Assembly (NCBI GenBank): GCA_035293765.1
Contig: DATGMF010000015.1
Location: 1-64,000, forward strand
Origin: DASRHT01 sp035293765
Lineage (GTDB): Bacteria; Chloroflexota; Ktedonobacteria; Ktedonobacterales; Ktedonobacteraceae
Reading direction: 5' to 3'
Length of the DNA: 64,000 nucleotides
Numbering within the stretch: the stretch's first letter is position 1; every line of letters begins with the position of its first letter. Under the pieces are notes generated by a model that saw nothing but the letters and a program-made list of their open reading frames with translations, was not told where the DNA came from and searched no databases. A program made the translations under genes and the position numbers. Below are positions 35,087 through 43,625 of the stretch, one piece after another.

Positions 35087-35325
35087 TTAAAGGCCAAAGA
35101 TGTTAAAAGCGGTATGGGCGAGTGTATGTATCAGGACTGATGGCAGTAGGCTGCGCGTTCGCTGAAGGATAACGGCGAAAAGCAGGCCCTCCAAAAGCGT
35201 CATTGAAGATGCATGTTGCTATCGCTAGCGGGACGCTGCCGTAGGTATGAAGATTAGTTCCCAGATGACCAAACCCGAAGATAAGCCCATAAAAAAGGAC
35301 GGGAAAGAACTTCACTAGAGGCAGC
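35087..35325 (-). pseudogene. CPBP-family membrane protease fragment, frameshifted
   Basis: On the minus strand, the text right after the LuxR stop reads FFPVLFYGLIFGFGHLG in one frame, with the FxxxH metal motif of CPBP (CAAX protease/bacteriocin-processing) proteins. Near 35180 similarity moves to another frame and continues GLLFAVILQRTRSLLPSVL then HTLAHTAFNIFGL, the HxxxN motif, to a TAA at 35087. The N-terminal half is missing. This is a truncated, frameshifted remnant rather than a working gene. Recognition rests on two separate family motifs in the right order. Confidence 0.65.
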
Positions 35326-37929
35326 TCAAGAGAGGAGGTGATGATCAAGGGCGTAGCGGGTGGCAGAGGTGCGCGAGGTGACGCTGAGTTTGCTGTAGAT
35401 GGAGCGCAGATACGCATTGACCGTCGCGACGCTAAGCCCAAGACGCTGGGCAATCTCGCGGTTTCTGAGCCCGAGGGCTACCAGACGTAGAACATCGATC
35501 TCACGGCAGGTCAGACCGAGAGCGAGAGCAGTTGGAGAAAGAGCCTCACGCTTTTTATTATGTAGAGGCAAGGGCGGAGCGTCGGCGGGAGCAATGGGCT
35601 CCTGAGCCGCGAGAGCCTGGCCTGGTTCGAGATGACGTCCTTGCTGCCAGGCAGCATGAAAGGCTGCATTGCCTAAAGCTGTGCGGGCGGTATTGAGGGC
35701 CTCTTCATATCTGGATCTCTCCAATCCAAGCGTAAAATAGGTGCCCAGTCCTCTGCGTCTCTCATCTGCCGCTGAGAAAAGGCGCGTGGCCCGGGCGGGC
35801 TGGCGTTGCTGTAGGGCTACCAATGCCAGCCCTTCCAGGCAAGATGGTATCCACCAGGGATTTCTCTCAGCATACCAGCTTCTCTCAATCCTCAGCAGAG
35901 CCTTCTTAAAGTAAGTTGCAGCCTGATTGAGATCCCCCTGGTGCAGGGCTAACTGTCCCCGTCCATAATAGCTGTTGAATGCACACTCATCCCCTCCATT
36001 CCTCTGGGCTAATGCCACAAGTTCTTCAAGGCTCGCTTGCGCCGCTCTCTCATCTCCCACTGCAAGCTGTTCAAGGGCATACACCATCAACGCTTCATCC
36101 AGGAATGGATGGGCTTCAATTTTTCTCAGCAGGCGTAATCCTTCCTCAGTGTGTTTGATCGCTGTCACTGCATCCCCTTCGAGATAGCAGAGCCAACCCA
36201 GATAGTGCAGATTGACTGCAATGCTCCAGGGCATCGCAAGTTCCTGACAGAGCGCGAGGCTCTCTTGCCCAAAGGTGCGCGCCTCAGCGAGTTCGCCGAG
36301 TTGTAATTTGTTGATCATCAGGCCAAGCAAACTATTTGCCAGCCCGCCTTTGTCTCCTAATTCTCGAAAGATCGCCAGTCCTTCTTTATACATCCTGTCG
36401 CCCGCATGGTAGTTTGCTCCCAGTCGTCTCATTTCAACCAGCCCCAGTAACTGGAGCACAAATCCCTTGCCGTGCTTGCTTCCCCTTGCTTCGAAGAGGT
36501 CGAGGGAAGCCTGTGCCAGTTCTTTGCAGCGACTGAGATCGTTCTGCCAGAAGGCTAGCCAACTGGCGCTGCTATAGGCCACCGGCAGGATTCCTTGCAG
36601 CCTGCTCTCGCTCTGCTGTGCCGTTGAAATTTTGAGAAGCTGTTCCAGGAAACCGCGCCCTTCGCTCAGCAGACCGCGCAAAAACCAGTAGGATGTCAAA
36701 GAACAGGCCAGGCGCAGTGCCGCATTGAGGTCCCCGAGGTCAATCATGGTTTGCAGCGCGGTGCGGATATTGGAGTACTCGCCAGAGAGGGCCTCGATGG
36801 GGGCGTCATAAAACGTCACAGGTCTGGACTCGTTGGCCTGGTTGACGTAGCTATGGAAATAAGTGGCATGGGCGGCCATGCAGTTTTCTCGTTCCCCGTT
36901 AGCTGTCAGTTGCTCCAGCCCAAACTCACGCAGGGTCTCTAACATAGAAAGGCGAGAGCCATTACCTGATGGTGCGCCTTGTTCAATCAGACTCTTGTTG
37001 AGCAGGGAGGTCAAATCATCGAGGAGATCAGCACGCGTTTCGCCCAGAGCTGCGTAAAGACCTTCGACAGTATGAAGGCAGAAGCCGCCGACGAAGATAG
37101 CGAGTCGGCGGAAAAGTTTTTGTTCAGAGGCAGTAAGCAAATCATAGCTCCACTGGATCGTCTTGCGCAATGTTTGCTGATGAGCAGGCCGATCTTTGCT
37201 GCCTCCGGTTAAGAGTTCTAATCTCTGTGAGAGGCGTGAGAGGAGCGCCTGTGGTGTCAATAGCTTAACGTATGCTGCCGCCAGCTCCAGAGCCAGAGGC
37301 AGGCCGTCGAGCTGGATGCAGATTTCAGCGATGGTAGAGGCATTGGCTGCTGTCAAACAGAAATCGAGTTTCCTTGCTTGCGCATGCTCGACGAAAAGGG
37401 TGATGGCAGCATTATGTGAAAGCTGTTCAACATCGTATTCCTGAAGAGGGGCGGGAAGATCAAGGGGAGGGATGGCAATGCGGTGCTCTCCCTCGACCTG
37501 GAGGGCTTCGCGGCTCGTCACCAGTATCGTGAGGCTGGGGCATGAAGAGAGGAGGGCAGTCAGCAGGGGAGCGGCTTCAATAATCTGCTCAAAGTTATCT
37601 AAGACGAGTAAGAGCTGTCTCTTTTGCAGAAAAATTTTGAGCGTCTCAAGGAGATGCTGATCGTTTTTTTCCTGGAGGCCGAGCGTCTGAACGATCAGCG
37701 GCAGGAGCTGTGCAGGATCGTTGATCGAGACCAGGGAAACGAAGCAGACTCCATGAGCAAAGCAGGTTTGGAGGTCGTACGCACAGGCCAGCGCCAGACG
37801 TGTTTTGCCTATTCCTCCTGCACCGGTAAGAGTCACCAGGCGAACATCAGGCTGAAGCAGCAGCGTGTTAATGGCTTGCTGCTCCTGGTCGCGTCCTATC
37901 AAGCGGGTGAGAGCGACGGGGATCTGCAT
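35326..37929 (-). CDS. LuxR-family regulator with NB-ARC-like ATPase and repeats
   Basis: An 867-aa regulator of the large-ATPase LuxR type abundant in Ktedonobacteria. The P-loop GAGGIGKT is at residues 36-43 and Walker B LLLVLDNFE at 106-114, followed by the STAND-type VTSREAL. The middle (~330-760) consists of TPR-like helical repeats. The C-terminal HTH (~800-860) reads LTCREIDVLRLVALGLRNREIAQRL and SVATVNAYLRSIYSKL. Such proteins oligomerise on ATP and inducer binding and then activate promoters. ATG 37929 is the first codon of the ATPase domain. Its target is unknown; the gene downstream is only a CPBP remnant. Confidence 0.93.
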   Translation of the reverse strand: MQIPVALTRLIGRDQEQQAINTLLLQPDVRLVTLTGAGGIGKTRLALACAYDLQTCFAHGVCFVSLVSINDPAQLLPLIVQTLGLQEKNDQHLLETLKIFLQKRQLLLVLDNFEQIIEAAPLLTALLSSCPSLTILVTSREALQVEGEHRIAIPPLDLPAPLQEYDVEQLSHNAAITLFVEHAQARKLDFCLTAANASTIAEICIQLDGLPLALELAAAYVKLLTPQALLSRLSQRLELLTGGSKDRPAHQQTLRKTIQWSYDLLTASEQKLFRRLAIFVGGFCLHTVEGLYAALGETRADLLDDLTSLLNKSLIEQGAPSGNGSRLSMLETLREFGLEQLTANGERENCMAAHATYFHSYVNQANESRPVTFYDAPIEALSGEYSNIRTALQTMIDLGDLNAALRLACSLTSYWFLRGLLSEGRGFLEQLLKISTAQQSESRLQGILPVAYSSASWLAFWQNDLSRCKELAQASLDLFEARGSKHGKGFVLQLLGLVEMRRLGANYHAGDRMYKEGLAIFRELGDKGGLANSLLGLMINKLQLGELAEARTFGQESLALCQELAMPWSIAVNLHYLGWLCYLEGDAVTAIKHTEEGLRLLRKIEAHPFLDEALMVYALEQLAVGDERAAQASLEELVALAQRNGGDECAFNSYYGRGQLALHQGDLNQAATYFKKALLRIERSWYAERNPWWIPSCLEGLALVALQQRQPARATRLFSAADERRRGLGTYFTLGLERSRYEEALNTARTALGNAAFHAAWQQGRHLEPGQALAAQEPIAPADAPPLPLHNKKREALSPTALALGLTCREIDVLRLVALGLRNREIAQRLGLSVATVNAYLRSIYSKLSVTSRTSATRYALDHHLLS

Positions 37930-38150
37930 AGGCTTTTCTCATCTTCCATAGTCAGGCGGATAACGCAAAGCAAAGGCCCTTTGCTCGTCATTTTTCTAAA
38001 AGGGCAATGAGTAGCAATGCTGCTTTCGCCATGATTCATCACTTTTTCCTGAAAAAACCTAACAACACCCCCATCTCGTAGTATACCTTATCACCGTGAT
38101 GATTGTACAGATGTCGCACAGAAAGCCAGTGGGCACGTCTGGGCGAAACG

Positions 38151-38159
38151 TGCTATAAT
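38151..38159 (+). promoter_or_regulatory. Extended -10 promoter of the redox operon
   Basis: TGC TATAAT (TATAAT at 38154-38159) is an extended -10. Transcription would begin near 38166, giving a leader of about 108 nt before the nuoB start. No good -35 is visible. The rest of 37930-38150 holds nothing I can support. Confidence 0.5.
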
Positions 38160-38173
38160 AAGGAGCAAGGAAA

Positions 38174-38272
38174 ATGCAGACAAGGTGCCTCCCGTCTCAT
38201 TTATCATCCGAATACATATTCTTAAAAACCGAGCAAGAGGTGCTGCTAAACCTTTGCAGAGGAGTAATTTAG
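38174..38272 (+). CDS. Possible leader ORF, 32 aa, before nuoB
   Basis: ATG 38174, preceded by AAGGAAA, opens a 32-residue frame (MQTRCLPSHLSSEYIF...) that ends in TAG one base before the nuoB start. Its start is within ten bases of the predicted transcript start. The arrangement could couple translation to nuoB, or be chance. There is no family match. Confidence 0.25.
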   Translation: MQTRCLPSHLSSEYIFLKTEQEVLLNLCRGVI

Positions 38273-38273
38273 T

Positions 38274-38873
38274 ATGAGCAGCGAAATAAAGAAAAATGGG
38301 AGAACGCCAATTCCAATGGTGCGTCGGCCTGTGCCAATTGCTGAGGCATCTGGCCCCCAGGAATATATTCCGGGAGATCAAGAGCTGCCAGTGCAGCTAA
38401 CCAGTCTCGCCGATATGCTGCAATGGGCGCAGAACTGGGCGCGTTCGAAATCCGTCTGGCCCCTGGGCTATGGCCTGGCCTGCTGCGCAATTGAAATGAT
38501 GGCGTCCGCGCAGGCGCACTACGACCTGTCGCGTTTTGGCTCGGAGGTGTTCCGCTCCAGCCCCCGCCAGGCAGATTTGATGATTGTGGCCGGTACGGTC
38601 TCCGTGAAGATGGGGCCGCGCCTCCGTCTCCTGTGGGAGCAGATGCCAGAGCCCAAGTGGGTGCTAAGCATGGGGCAGTGCGCGAACTCCGGCGGTGAAT
38701 TCTATGATAGCTACTATACCGTCCAGGGCGTTGATACCATCGTGCCCGTGGATGTATACGTTCCCGGTTGCCCTCCCCGCCCAGAGGCATTGATCGAGGG
38801 TATTCTCAAACTACGTGAGAAGATCGCCAAACAGGGTCTGAAGGTACGTGGCGAGACGGAAATAGAGGTGTAG
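38274..38873 (+). CDS. nuoB: NuoB-like [4Fe-4S] subunit
   Basis: A 199-aa protein of the NuoB/PSST and hydrogenase small-subunit family. The four cluster N2 ligands are present: the adjacent pair in YGLACCAIEMM, one in SMGQCANSGG and one in YVPGCPPRPEAL. The RFGSEVFRSSPRQADLMIVAGTVS region is well conserved. In complex I this subunit passes electrons to quinone together with NuoD; in hydrogenases it pairs with the NiFe subunit. Neither partner is encoded here. AGAGGAG precedes ATG 38274. It is the first gene of a tight four-gene operon and is followed after 3 nt by the ferredoxin fusion. Confidence 0.93.
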   Translation: MSSEIKKNGRTPIPMVRRPVPIAEASGPQEYIPGDQELPVQLTSLADMLQWAQNWARSKSVWPLGYGLACCAIEMMASAQAHYDLSRFGSEVFRSSPRQADLMIVAGTVSVKMGPRLRLLWEQMPEPKWVLSMGQCANSGGEFYDSYYTVQGVDTIVPVDVYVPGCPPRPEALIEGILKLREKIAKQGLKVRGETEIEV

Positions 38874-38876
38874 TAT

Positions 38877-39617
38877 ATGCGTGGCATCCTTGAGGGCATG
38901 GGCCTGACCTTTAGTCATCTCTTCAGGCCCAAAGTCACCCGGCTCTATCCCTATGAAAAACCCAAACTGCCCCCGCGCAGTCGCGGCCTGATCCAGTTAA
39001 TCGCAGAAGAGGGCTTGAAAACCGAGTTCAACTTGAAGTGTGAAGCCTGCCTGCTGTGTGAGAAAGCTTGCCCCCCGCGCGCGATCACGATTGAATACGA
39101 ACCCATGCTCAAGTGGAAAGAGCGTCCCTGGTACAAGTCCTATATCCGCGAGGGCGCTGAAAAATTCACCTCGCGCAAAATCCCCGCCGCGTCCGGCTCG
39201 CCTAAAGCGGGTTTCTATACAGCGCGCATCTCAGAGTACGCGGTGGATTACTTCGATAAACCGGTTCCCCCTTGCGTGGCTATGCCTGTCAAAGATTATC
39301 TGGAGCCCGAAATTGATCTAGGCAAAGTCGATGAACTGCTCGAATCGTGGTCGCAGGAAGCAGGCGCGCTGCCCTCCTTGCTGGACACGGTGATGGATAT
39401 CTACGGGTATCTGCCGTTGCAGGCCGCGAAACGGATCGTCCAGGCGCGCGGCGTGGACCTGAGCGATATCTTCGGTATCGCGACCATGAGCCCTAAGTTT
39501 AAGCCCGCCCCGGCTGTGAAAGGGATGACCCGCGACGATCAACCCGAGCGTGGGCTGGCCCCGGACAAGCGCGGAGTATGGGGTAATATTAGTCATGTGA
39601 GGCAACCAAATGCCTGA
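38877..39617 (+). CDS. NuoI-like ferredoxin fused to NuoE N-terminal helical domain
   Basis: A 246-aa fusion. Residues ~1-110 resemble NuoI but have only one [4Fe-4S] motif, CEACLLCEKACPP; the second set of four cysteines is absent. Residues ~145-215 match the helical N-terminal part of NuoE (LLDTVMDIYGYLPLQAAKRIVQARG, LSDIFGIATM). The protein then stops where the [2Fe-2S] thioredoxin-like domain should begin. Its last 8 nt overlap nuoF, so the truncation is built in. NuoE's N-terminal part normally docks on NuoF, so this protein may bridge NuoB and NuoF. That role is inference from domain order. Confidence 0.8.
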   Translation: MRGILEGMGLTFSHLFRPKVTRLYPYEKPKLPPRSRGLIQLIAEEGLKTEFNLKCEACLLCEKACPPRAITIEYEPMLKWKERPWYKSYIREGAEKFTSRKIPAASGSPKAGFYTARISEYAVDYFDKPVPPCVAMPVKDYLEPEIDLGKVDELLESWSQEAGALPSLLDTVMDIYGYLPLQAAKRIVQARGVDLSDIFGIATMSPKFKPAPAVKGMTRDDQPERGLAPDKRGVWGNISHVRQPNA

Positions 39618-40938
39618 TTTCGAGAAATCTTATCGCGTATTGCGGCAACCCGATGCCCCCAGCGTGCGTTCCCTTGGCGCCTATCGCAACGCCGGTGGCT
39701 ATGCCGCCCTGGAAAAAGCGCTCCACCAGCAAACGCCCGAGCGCGTCATTCAACAGGTAATCGATGCCAGGCTGCGCGGACGCGGTGGCGCGGGCCGCCT
39801 GACCGGCGAAAAATGGCGCATTGTGGCGCAGGGCGCGGACGATCAGAAATATGTGATCTGCAACGCTTACGATGCCGATAGCCGTTCGATAGCCGCTCGT
39901 TCCCTGCTGGAAAGCAATCCGCACCAGGTGATTGAGGGCATGCTGCTCGCCGCCTATGCGGTTGATGCCTCCGAGGCATATCTTTTCACCCGCAGCTTTT
40001 TCTATGATGGGATCGCGGCTGTGCAGGATGCGCTGCGTGAGGCGCTGGAGGCAAATCTGGTTGGGCGCGATATTCTGGGCACGAATTTTAGCTGCACTAT
40101 CAATGTCCTGGGCGTCGATATGGGCTTTATGGGCGGTGAAGAGACCGTACAGATTGCCCTGATCAAGGGGCGTCGCGGCATGCCTGAGCAGCGGCCACCT
40201 TTCCCCGCGCAATACGGCCTCTGGGATAAGCCAACCGCTATCAACAGCATTGAGACCCTGGCGAACGTGCCGCTGATCGTACGCGATGGCGCGACGGCAT
40301 TTACACAGGTTGGCACGTCCATTACGGGGGGAACAAAGCTGCTGACAGTATACGAGTCGCCCGAGAGCGAGCCGAAGCTGATCGAGGTGCCGTTCGGGAC
40401 GACGCTACGCGATATTTTAACTGCCGCAGGTGTGAAGCGTACCGATGATTCGATGCGTGCTATCGTTGTGGGTGGTGCAGAAGGTGGCGCTCTTCCTCCA
40501 TCGCTACTTGATACGCCCTATGATTTTGATCCCATTGAGGAGGCGGGGGCTATCGTGGGTTCCGGTATCATCGAGCTGCTGCCCAGCGATACCTGCATGG
40601 TTGCATGGGCAATGGAACGCTGCCGTTATCTGAGCAAAGAGTCCTGCGGCAAATGCGTTCCCTGCCGTCTGGGAGTGAAGCGCATCGAGGGCATTCTTGA
40701 AGGCATTGTCAGCGATTTAGGGGTGAACGGCGATCTCGTCGTGCTGGATGAATTCGCGGCCTATGTTCCCAACGGCTCGCTCTGCGGCTTTGGCGTCCAG
40801 GCCACCAATCCGCTCAAGACCGCCAAACGCTACTGGCCCAACCATTTCACGATGCACATTGAAGAGCAACAATGCCCGACAGGAACCTGTCAGCCTGTCC
40901 GCGCTCATCGGTTCGTGACAAAGCATGTCCTTCCGTGA
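39610..40938 (+). CDS. nuoF: NuoF-like flavoprotein with altered NADH pocket
   Basis: A 442-aa homologue of NuoF (complex I 51-kDa subunit). It keeps the FMN loop GRGGAG, the NNVETLANVP-like stretch (NSIETLANVP), the SLBB region and the [4Fe-4S] motif SCGKCVPCRLGV with the fourth Cys in SLCGFG. Three NADH-site features differ from the usual text: GRGGAGFPTG reads GRGGAGRLTG, NADESEPG reads NAYDADSR, and YICGEET reads FMGGEET. It may therefore take electrons from a partner flavoprotein rather than bind NADH itself; this is inference. The gene overlaps the upstream fusion gene by 8 nt. A structured 113-nt element follows it. Confidence 0.88.
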   Translation: MPDFEKSYRVLRQPDAPSVRSLGAYRNAGGYAALEKALHQQTPERVIQQVIDARLRGRGGAGRLTGEKWRIVAQGADDQKYVICNAYDADSRSIAARSLLESNPHQVIEGMLLAAYAVDASEAYLFTRSFFYDGIAAVQDALREALEANLVGRDILGTNFSCTINVLGVDMGFMGGEETVQIALIKGRRGMPEQRPPFPAQYGLWDKPTAINSIETLANVPLIVRDGATAFTQVGTSITGGTKLLTVYESPESEPKLIEVPFGTTLRDILTAAGVKRTDDSMRAIVVGGAEGGALPPSLLDTPYDFDPIEEAGAIVGSGIIELLPSDTCMVAWAMERCRYLSKESCGKCVPCRLGVKRIEGILEGIVSDLGVNGDLVVLDEFAAYVPNGSLCGFGVQATNPLKTAKRYWPNHFTMHIEEQQCPTGTCQPVRAHRFVTKHVLP

Positions 40939-40943
40939 AATAC

Positions 40944-41056
40944 AATCGGGAACGCCGCTCTCGCAGCTAGTGGACCCGCTCCGCGAATCTCGTGGAGAAG
41001 CTGATCGGTTTCAGTGGAACGCTATCGCTCCCTGGAGCAGGTCCACTCACCCGATT
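40944..41056 (+). other. Structured intercistronic element in the redox operon
   Basis: Nested inverted repeats: AATCGGG (40944-40950) with CCCGATT (41050-41056), and AGTGGACCCGCTCC (40969-40982) with GGAGCAGGTCCACT (41034-41047), 14 positions with one G-U-type mismatch. A small hairpin CTCC...GGAG (40979-40996) lies inside. It could be a processing site, an attenuator, or a palindromic repeat insertion between nuoF and the oxidoreductase gene. Confidence 0.55.
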
Positions 41057-41102
41057 GAACGGCAGGCCGTAGTTGAATAGAGAAGCTCCTAAGAGGAAAT
41101 AT

Positions 41103-43511
41103 ATGGCTATATCAATCCGAGATAATTTCTCACCAGCAGTTCAGGAGCCGCAGGGTCCAATGGTGCGTAATGATGTTGGACACCCCAGCTTCACGATCAC
41201 CATTGATGGGAAGGTGTTGCAGGCATACGAGGGGCAGACGATTCTCAGCGTGGCGATTGATAACGGGCTGCCCGACATTCCAAATCTTTGCAATGACGAG
41301 AAGCTTGAGCCGACCTCTGCCTGTCGCATGTGCCTTGTCCACATCGAAGGGGTGGAGCGACCGCTGCCATCCTGTAATACGCCCGCAACCCCGGGTATGG
41401 TGGTGACAACCAATTCGGACGAGCTGTTCCATATTCGGCGCACCAATCTGGAGATGATGCTCTCCGACCATAATGCCTACTGTCAGCCGCCATGCCAGAT
41501 CGACTGTCCAACCCACATCGACATTCCAGGCTATCTGGAACTGATTGCAAAGGGTTCGATGAAAGAAGCTGCTCGTCTTGTGAAAGAGGTGCTGCCCTTC
41601 CCCTATATTCTGGGCCTGACCTGCCCGGCTCCCTGCCAGAAGGCATGCCGCCGCGCCCTGGTCGAAGAAGAGATCGCCATCTGTCGTATGCACGGCCACG
41701 CAGCAGAGACCTGCTTGCTCGATCCTCCAGTGCCTTACGTGCAGGACCCGCCGACCGGCAAGAAAGTCGCTATCGTCGGCGCCGGCCCCGCCGGTCTGAC
41801 CTGTGCGTATTATCTGGCGCTCAAGGGTCACTATTGCAAAATCTTCGACATGCAGCCCCAGGCTGGCGGTATGCTGCGCTACGGCATTCCCGAGTATCGT
41901 TTGCAGAAAGACATGATGGATCGCGAACTGGAGCATGTCTGGCAGCTTGGCGTCGATTTCCAGGCCAATGTCAAGCTTGGTCGCGATTTCACGATTGATG
42001 ATCTTTTCGCGCAGGGCTTTGATGCTGTGTATCTGGGAATTGGTTGTTGGACCAGTAATAAAATGCGTATCCCTGGCGAAGATGCAGAAGGGGTTGTTAA
42101 TGCTATCCGCTATCTGGCAGAAAAAGTTGAGGGTAAGTCTGTTCCGGTAGATCACAGCAAAGAAGTGATTGTTATCGGCGGTGGCTTTACTGCTTTCGAC
42201 TGTACGCGTACCTCATTGCGTTTAGGCGCGAAAGTACACACAACATACTATCGTGGCCGCAGTGATATGGGAGCCACGATGGAAGAGGTTGAAGACGGTG
42301 AGGCTGAGGGCACTGAACTGCTCTTGAGAATTGCCCAGAAGCAGATTCTCGTTGAGAATGGGAAAGTAGTTGGCGTTGAATACCAGCAAACAAAGCCCGG
42401 TGAGCCTGACGCCAGCGGTCGCCGTCGTCCAGTGCCCGTTCCTGGTTCTGAGTTTGTTATAAAGTGCGATACCGTGATCCCGGCTATCGGTCAGGCCGTT
42501 GATCGTAGCGTGCTTGATGAGCAGTCCGGTATTCAGTGGACAAAGTGGAACACGATCAAGACCAATGCCCATAACTTTATGACGGACCGCACCGGCGTCT
42601 TCGCGGGCGGCGACGCTCAGATGGGAGCCAAGACGATCATCGAGTGCGTCGCTCAGGGCAAGCTGGGAGCGCGCTCAATTCACTCCTATCTATCGGGGGA
42701 GGATATGAGCGAGGTGGCTCGCCGCCTGGAACTGGAGGAGCGCAAGCCTGACCTCTTCGATATCGTTCCCTATAAGCCGGTTGAGCCCAAAGTGAAGATG
42801 CCGATGCTTCCTTATGAGGATCGCAAACGCAACTTCCGGCTGATTGAGATGGGCTATCTCAAAGAGCAGGCTGAGCGCGAGTCAGCGCGCTGCTTGCAAT
42901 GTGCCTGTCCGGCAGCCGGTCAGTGCGATCTGCAACGCTACAGTATCGAGCACGGCCTGGCCGATAACCGCTTCCACGATGGCGAGCCAAGCGATTATCA
43001 CGACTACGATGTGGATTTGTCACATAGCTTTATCCTGCGCGATCCCAATAAGTGCATCAATTGTACGCAATGCGTTCGCGTCTGCCACGATGTCATCGGC
43101 CCCGACTGCTACGGCATGTTTGGCAAGGGCTTCGATACCATCGTCTCCACGCCATTTAACGTTAGCCTGCATGATACCGACTGCGTATCGTGCGGAGCGT
43201 GCGTGCAGGTCTGCCCGACCGGTTCGCTGATGATGGCCGAGCGTTATCTCACGCGCTACGCCTTCGCGCTTGATCGCTGCATCTTCTGCGGTGACTGCGT
43301 CGAGGTCTGCCCTCACGGCGCGCTTGGCGAGACGCCGAACTTCGAGCTCTCCTTCTTCAATCGCTTCGGTGAAGATGTGACGCTTGAGAAGGATGATCTG
43401 GCGAACGCCCCGAACTACCTGGTACGCCAGCGCCTGCCGCGCAGCAAGGATGCTCTTCCTGTGATGAGCCCACTGGTGCGTCCGTTGCCAGCGCGTGGCA
43501 TTCGCGAGTAG
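41103..43511 (+). CDS. NuoG-N / GltD-like / polyferredoxin fusion oxidoreductase
   Basis: An 802-aa modular protein. First comes a [2Fe-2S] ferredoxin domain (residues ~17-95, Cys in NLCNDEKLEPTSACRMC and LPSCNTP). Next is a NuoG-type His/Cys cluster segment (DHNAYCQPPCQIDC), then a GltD-like region with CPAPCQKACRR. Its FAD site GAGPAGLTCAYYLA and NAD(P) site VIGGGFTAFDC follow, with GDAQMGAKTIIECVAQGK closing the domain. The C-terminus carries CLQCACPAAGQC and three further [4Fe-4S] motifs (CINCTQCVRVC, CVSCGACVQVC, CIFCGDCVEVC). ATG 41103 follows AAGAGG. The layout resembles electron-transfer subunits of formate dehydrogenases and bifurcating enzymes. It is the probable NAD(P)H or ferredoxin entry of this operon. 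Confidence 0.9.
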   Translation: MAISIRDNFSPAVQEPQGPMVRNDVGHPSFTITIDGKVLQAYEGQTILSVAIDNGLPDIPNLCNDEKLEPTSACRMCLVHIEGVERPLPSCNTPATPGMVVTTNSDELFHIRRTNLEMMLSDHNAYCQPPCQIDCPTHIDIPGYLELIAKGSMKEAARLVKEVLPFPYILGLTCPAPCQKACRRALVEEEIAICRMHGHAAETCLLDPPVPYVQDPPTGKKVAIVGAGPAGLTCAYYLALKGHYCKIFDMQPQAGGMLRYGIPEYRLQKDMMDRELEHVWQLGVDFQANVKLGRDFTIDDLFAQGFDAVYLGIGCWTSNKMRIPGEDAEGVVNAIRYLAEKVEGKSVPVDHSKEVIVIGGGFTAFDCTRTSLRLGAKVHTTYYRGRSDMGATMEEVEDGEAEGTELLLRIAQKQILVENGKVVGVEYQQTKPGEPDASGRRRPVPVPGSEFVIKCDTVIPAIGQAVDRSVLDEQSGIQWTKWNTIKTNAHNFMTDRTGVFAGGDAQMGAKTIIECVAQGKLGARSIHSYLSGEDMSEVARRLELEERKPDLFDIVPYKPVEPKVKMPMLPYEDRKRNFRLIEMGYLKEQAERESARCLQCACPAAGQCDLQRYSIEHGLADNRFHDGEPSDYHDYDVDLSHSFILRDPNKCINCTQCVRVCHDVIGPDCYGMFGKGFDTIVSTPFNVSLHDTDCVSCGACVQVCPTGSLMMAERYLTRYAFALDRCIFCGDCVEVCPHGALGETPNFELSFFNRFGEDVTLEKDDLANAPNYLVRQRLPRSKDALPVMSPLVRPLPARGIRE

Positions 43512-43523
43512 CGATGTAATGAT

Positions 43524-43573
43524 TATATAAAGTAGAAGCCGATCCCAACGGGATTCGGCTTCTACTTTATATA
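43524..43573. terminator. Long hairpin terminator after the redox operon
   Basis: A 23-bp stem (43524-43546 with 43550-43573, one bulged base, 3-nt loop). The left arm begins TATATAAAGTAGAAGCC and the right arm ends GGCTTCTACTTTATATA. It separates the operon from the GH1 gene. The flanking AT-rich arms could terminate in either direction. Confidence 0.7.
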
Positions 43574-43574
43574 G

Positions 43575-43583
43575 TGTTATAAT
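43575..43583 (+). promoter_or_regulatory. Extended -10 promoter of the GH1 gene
   Basis: TGT TATAAT (TATAAT at 43578-43583) follows immediately after the terminator hairpin. It would start transcription about 35 nt before ATG 43626. The -35 position falls inside the hairpin arm. Confidence 0.5.
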
Positions 43584-43625
43584 AGAGCACAGACGCTTTT
43601 CTATGAACGTTGAAGGGGTAAATCT

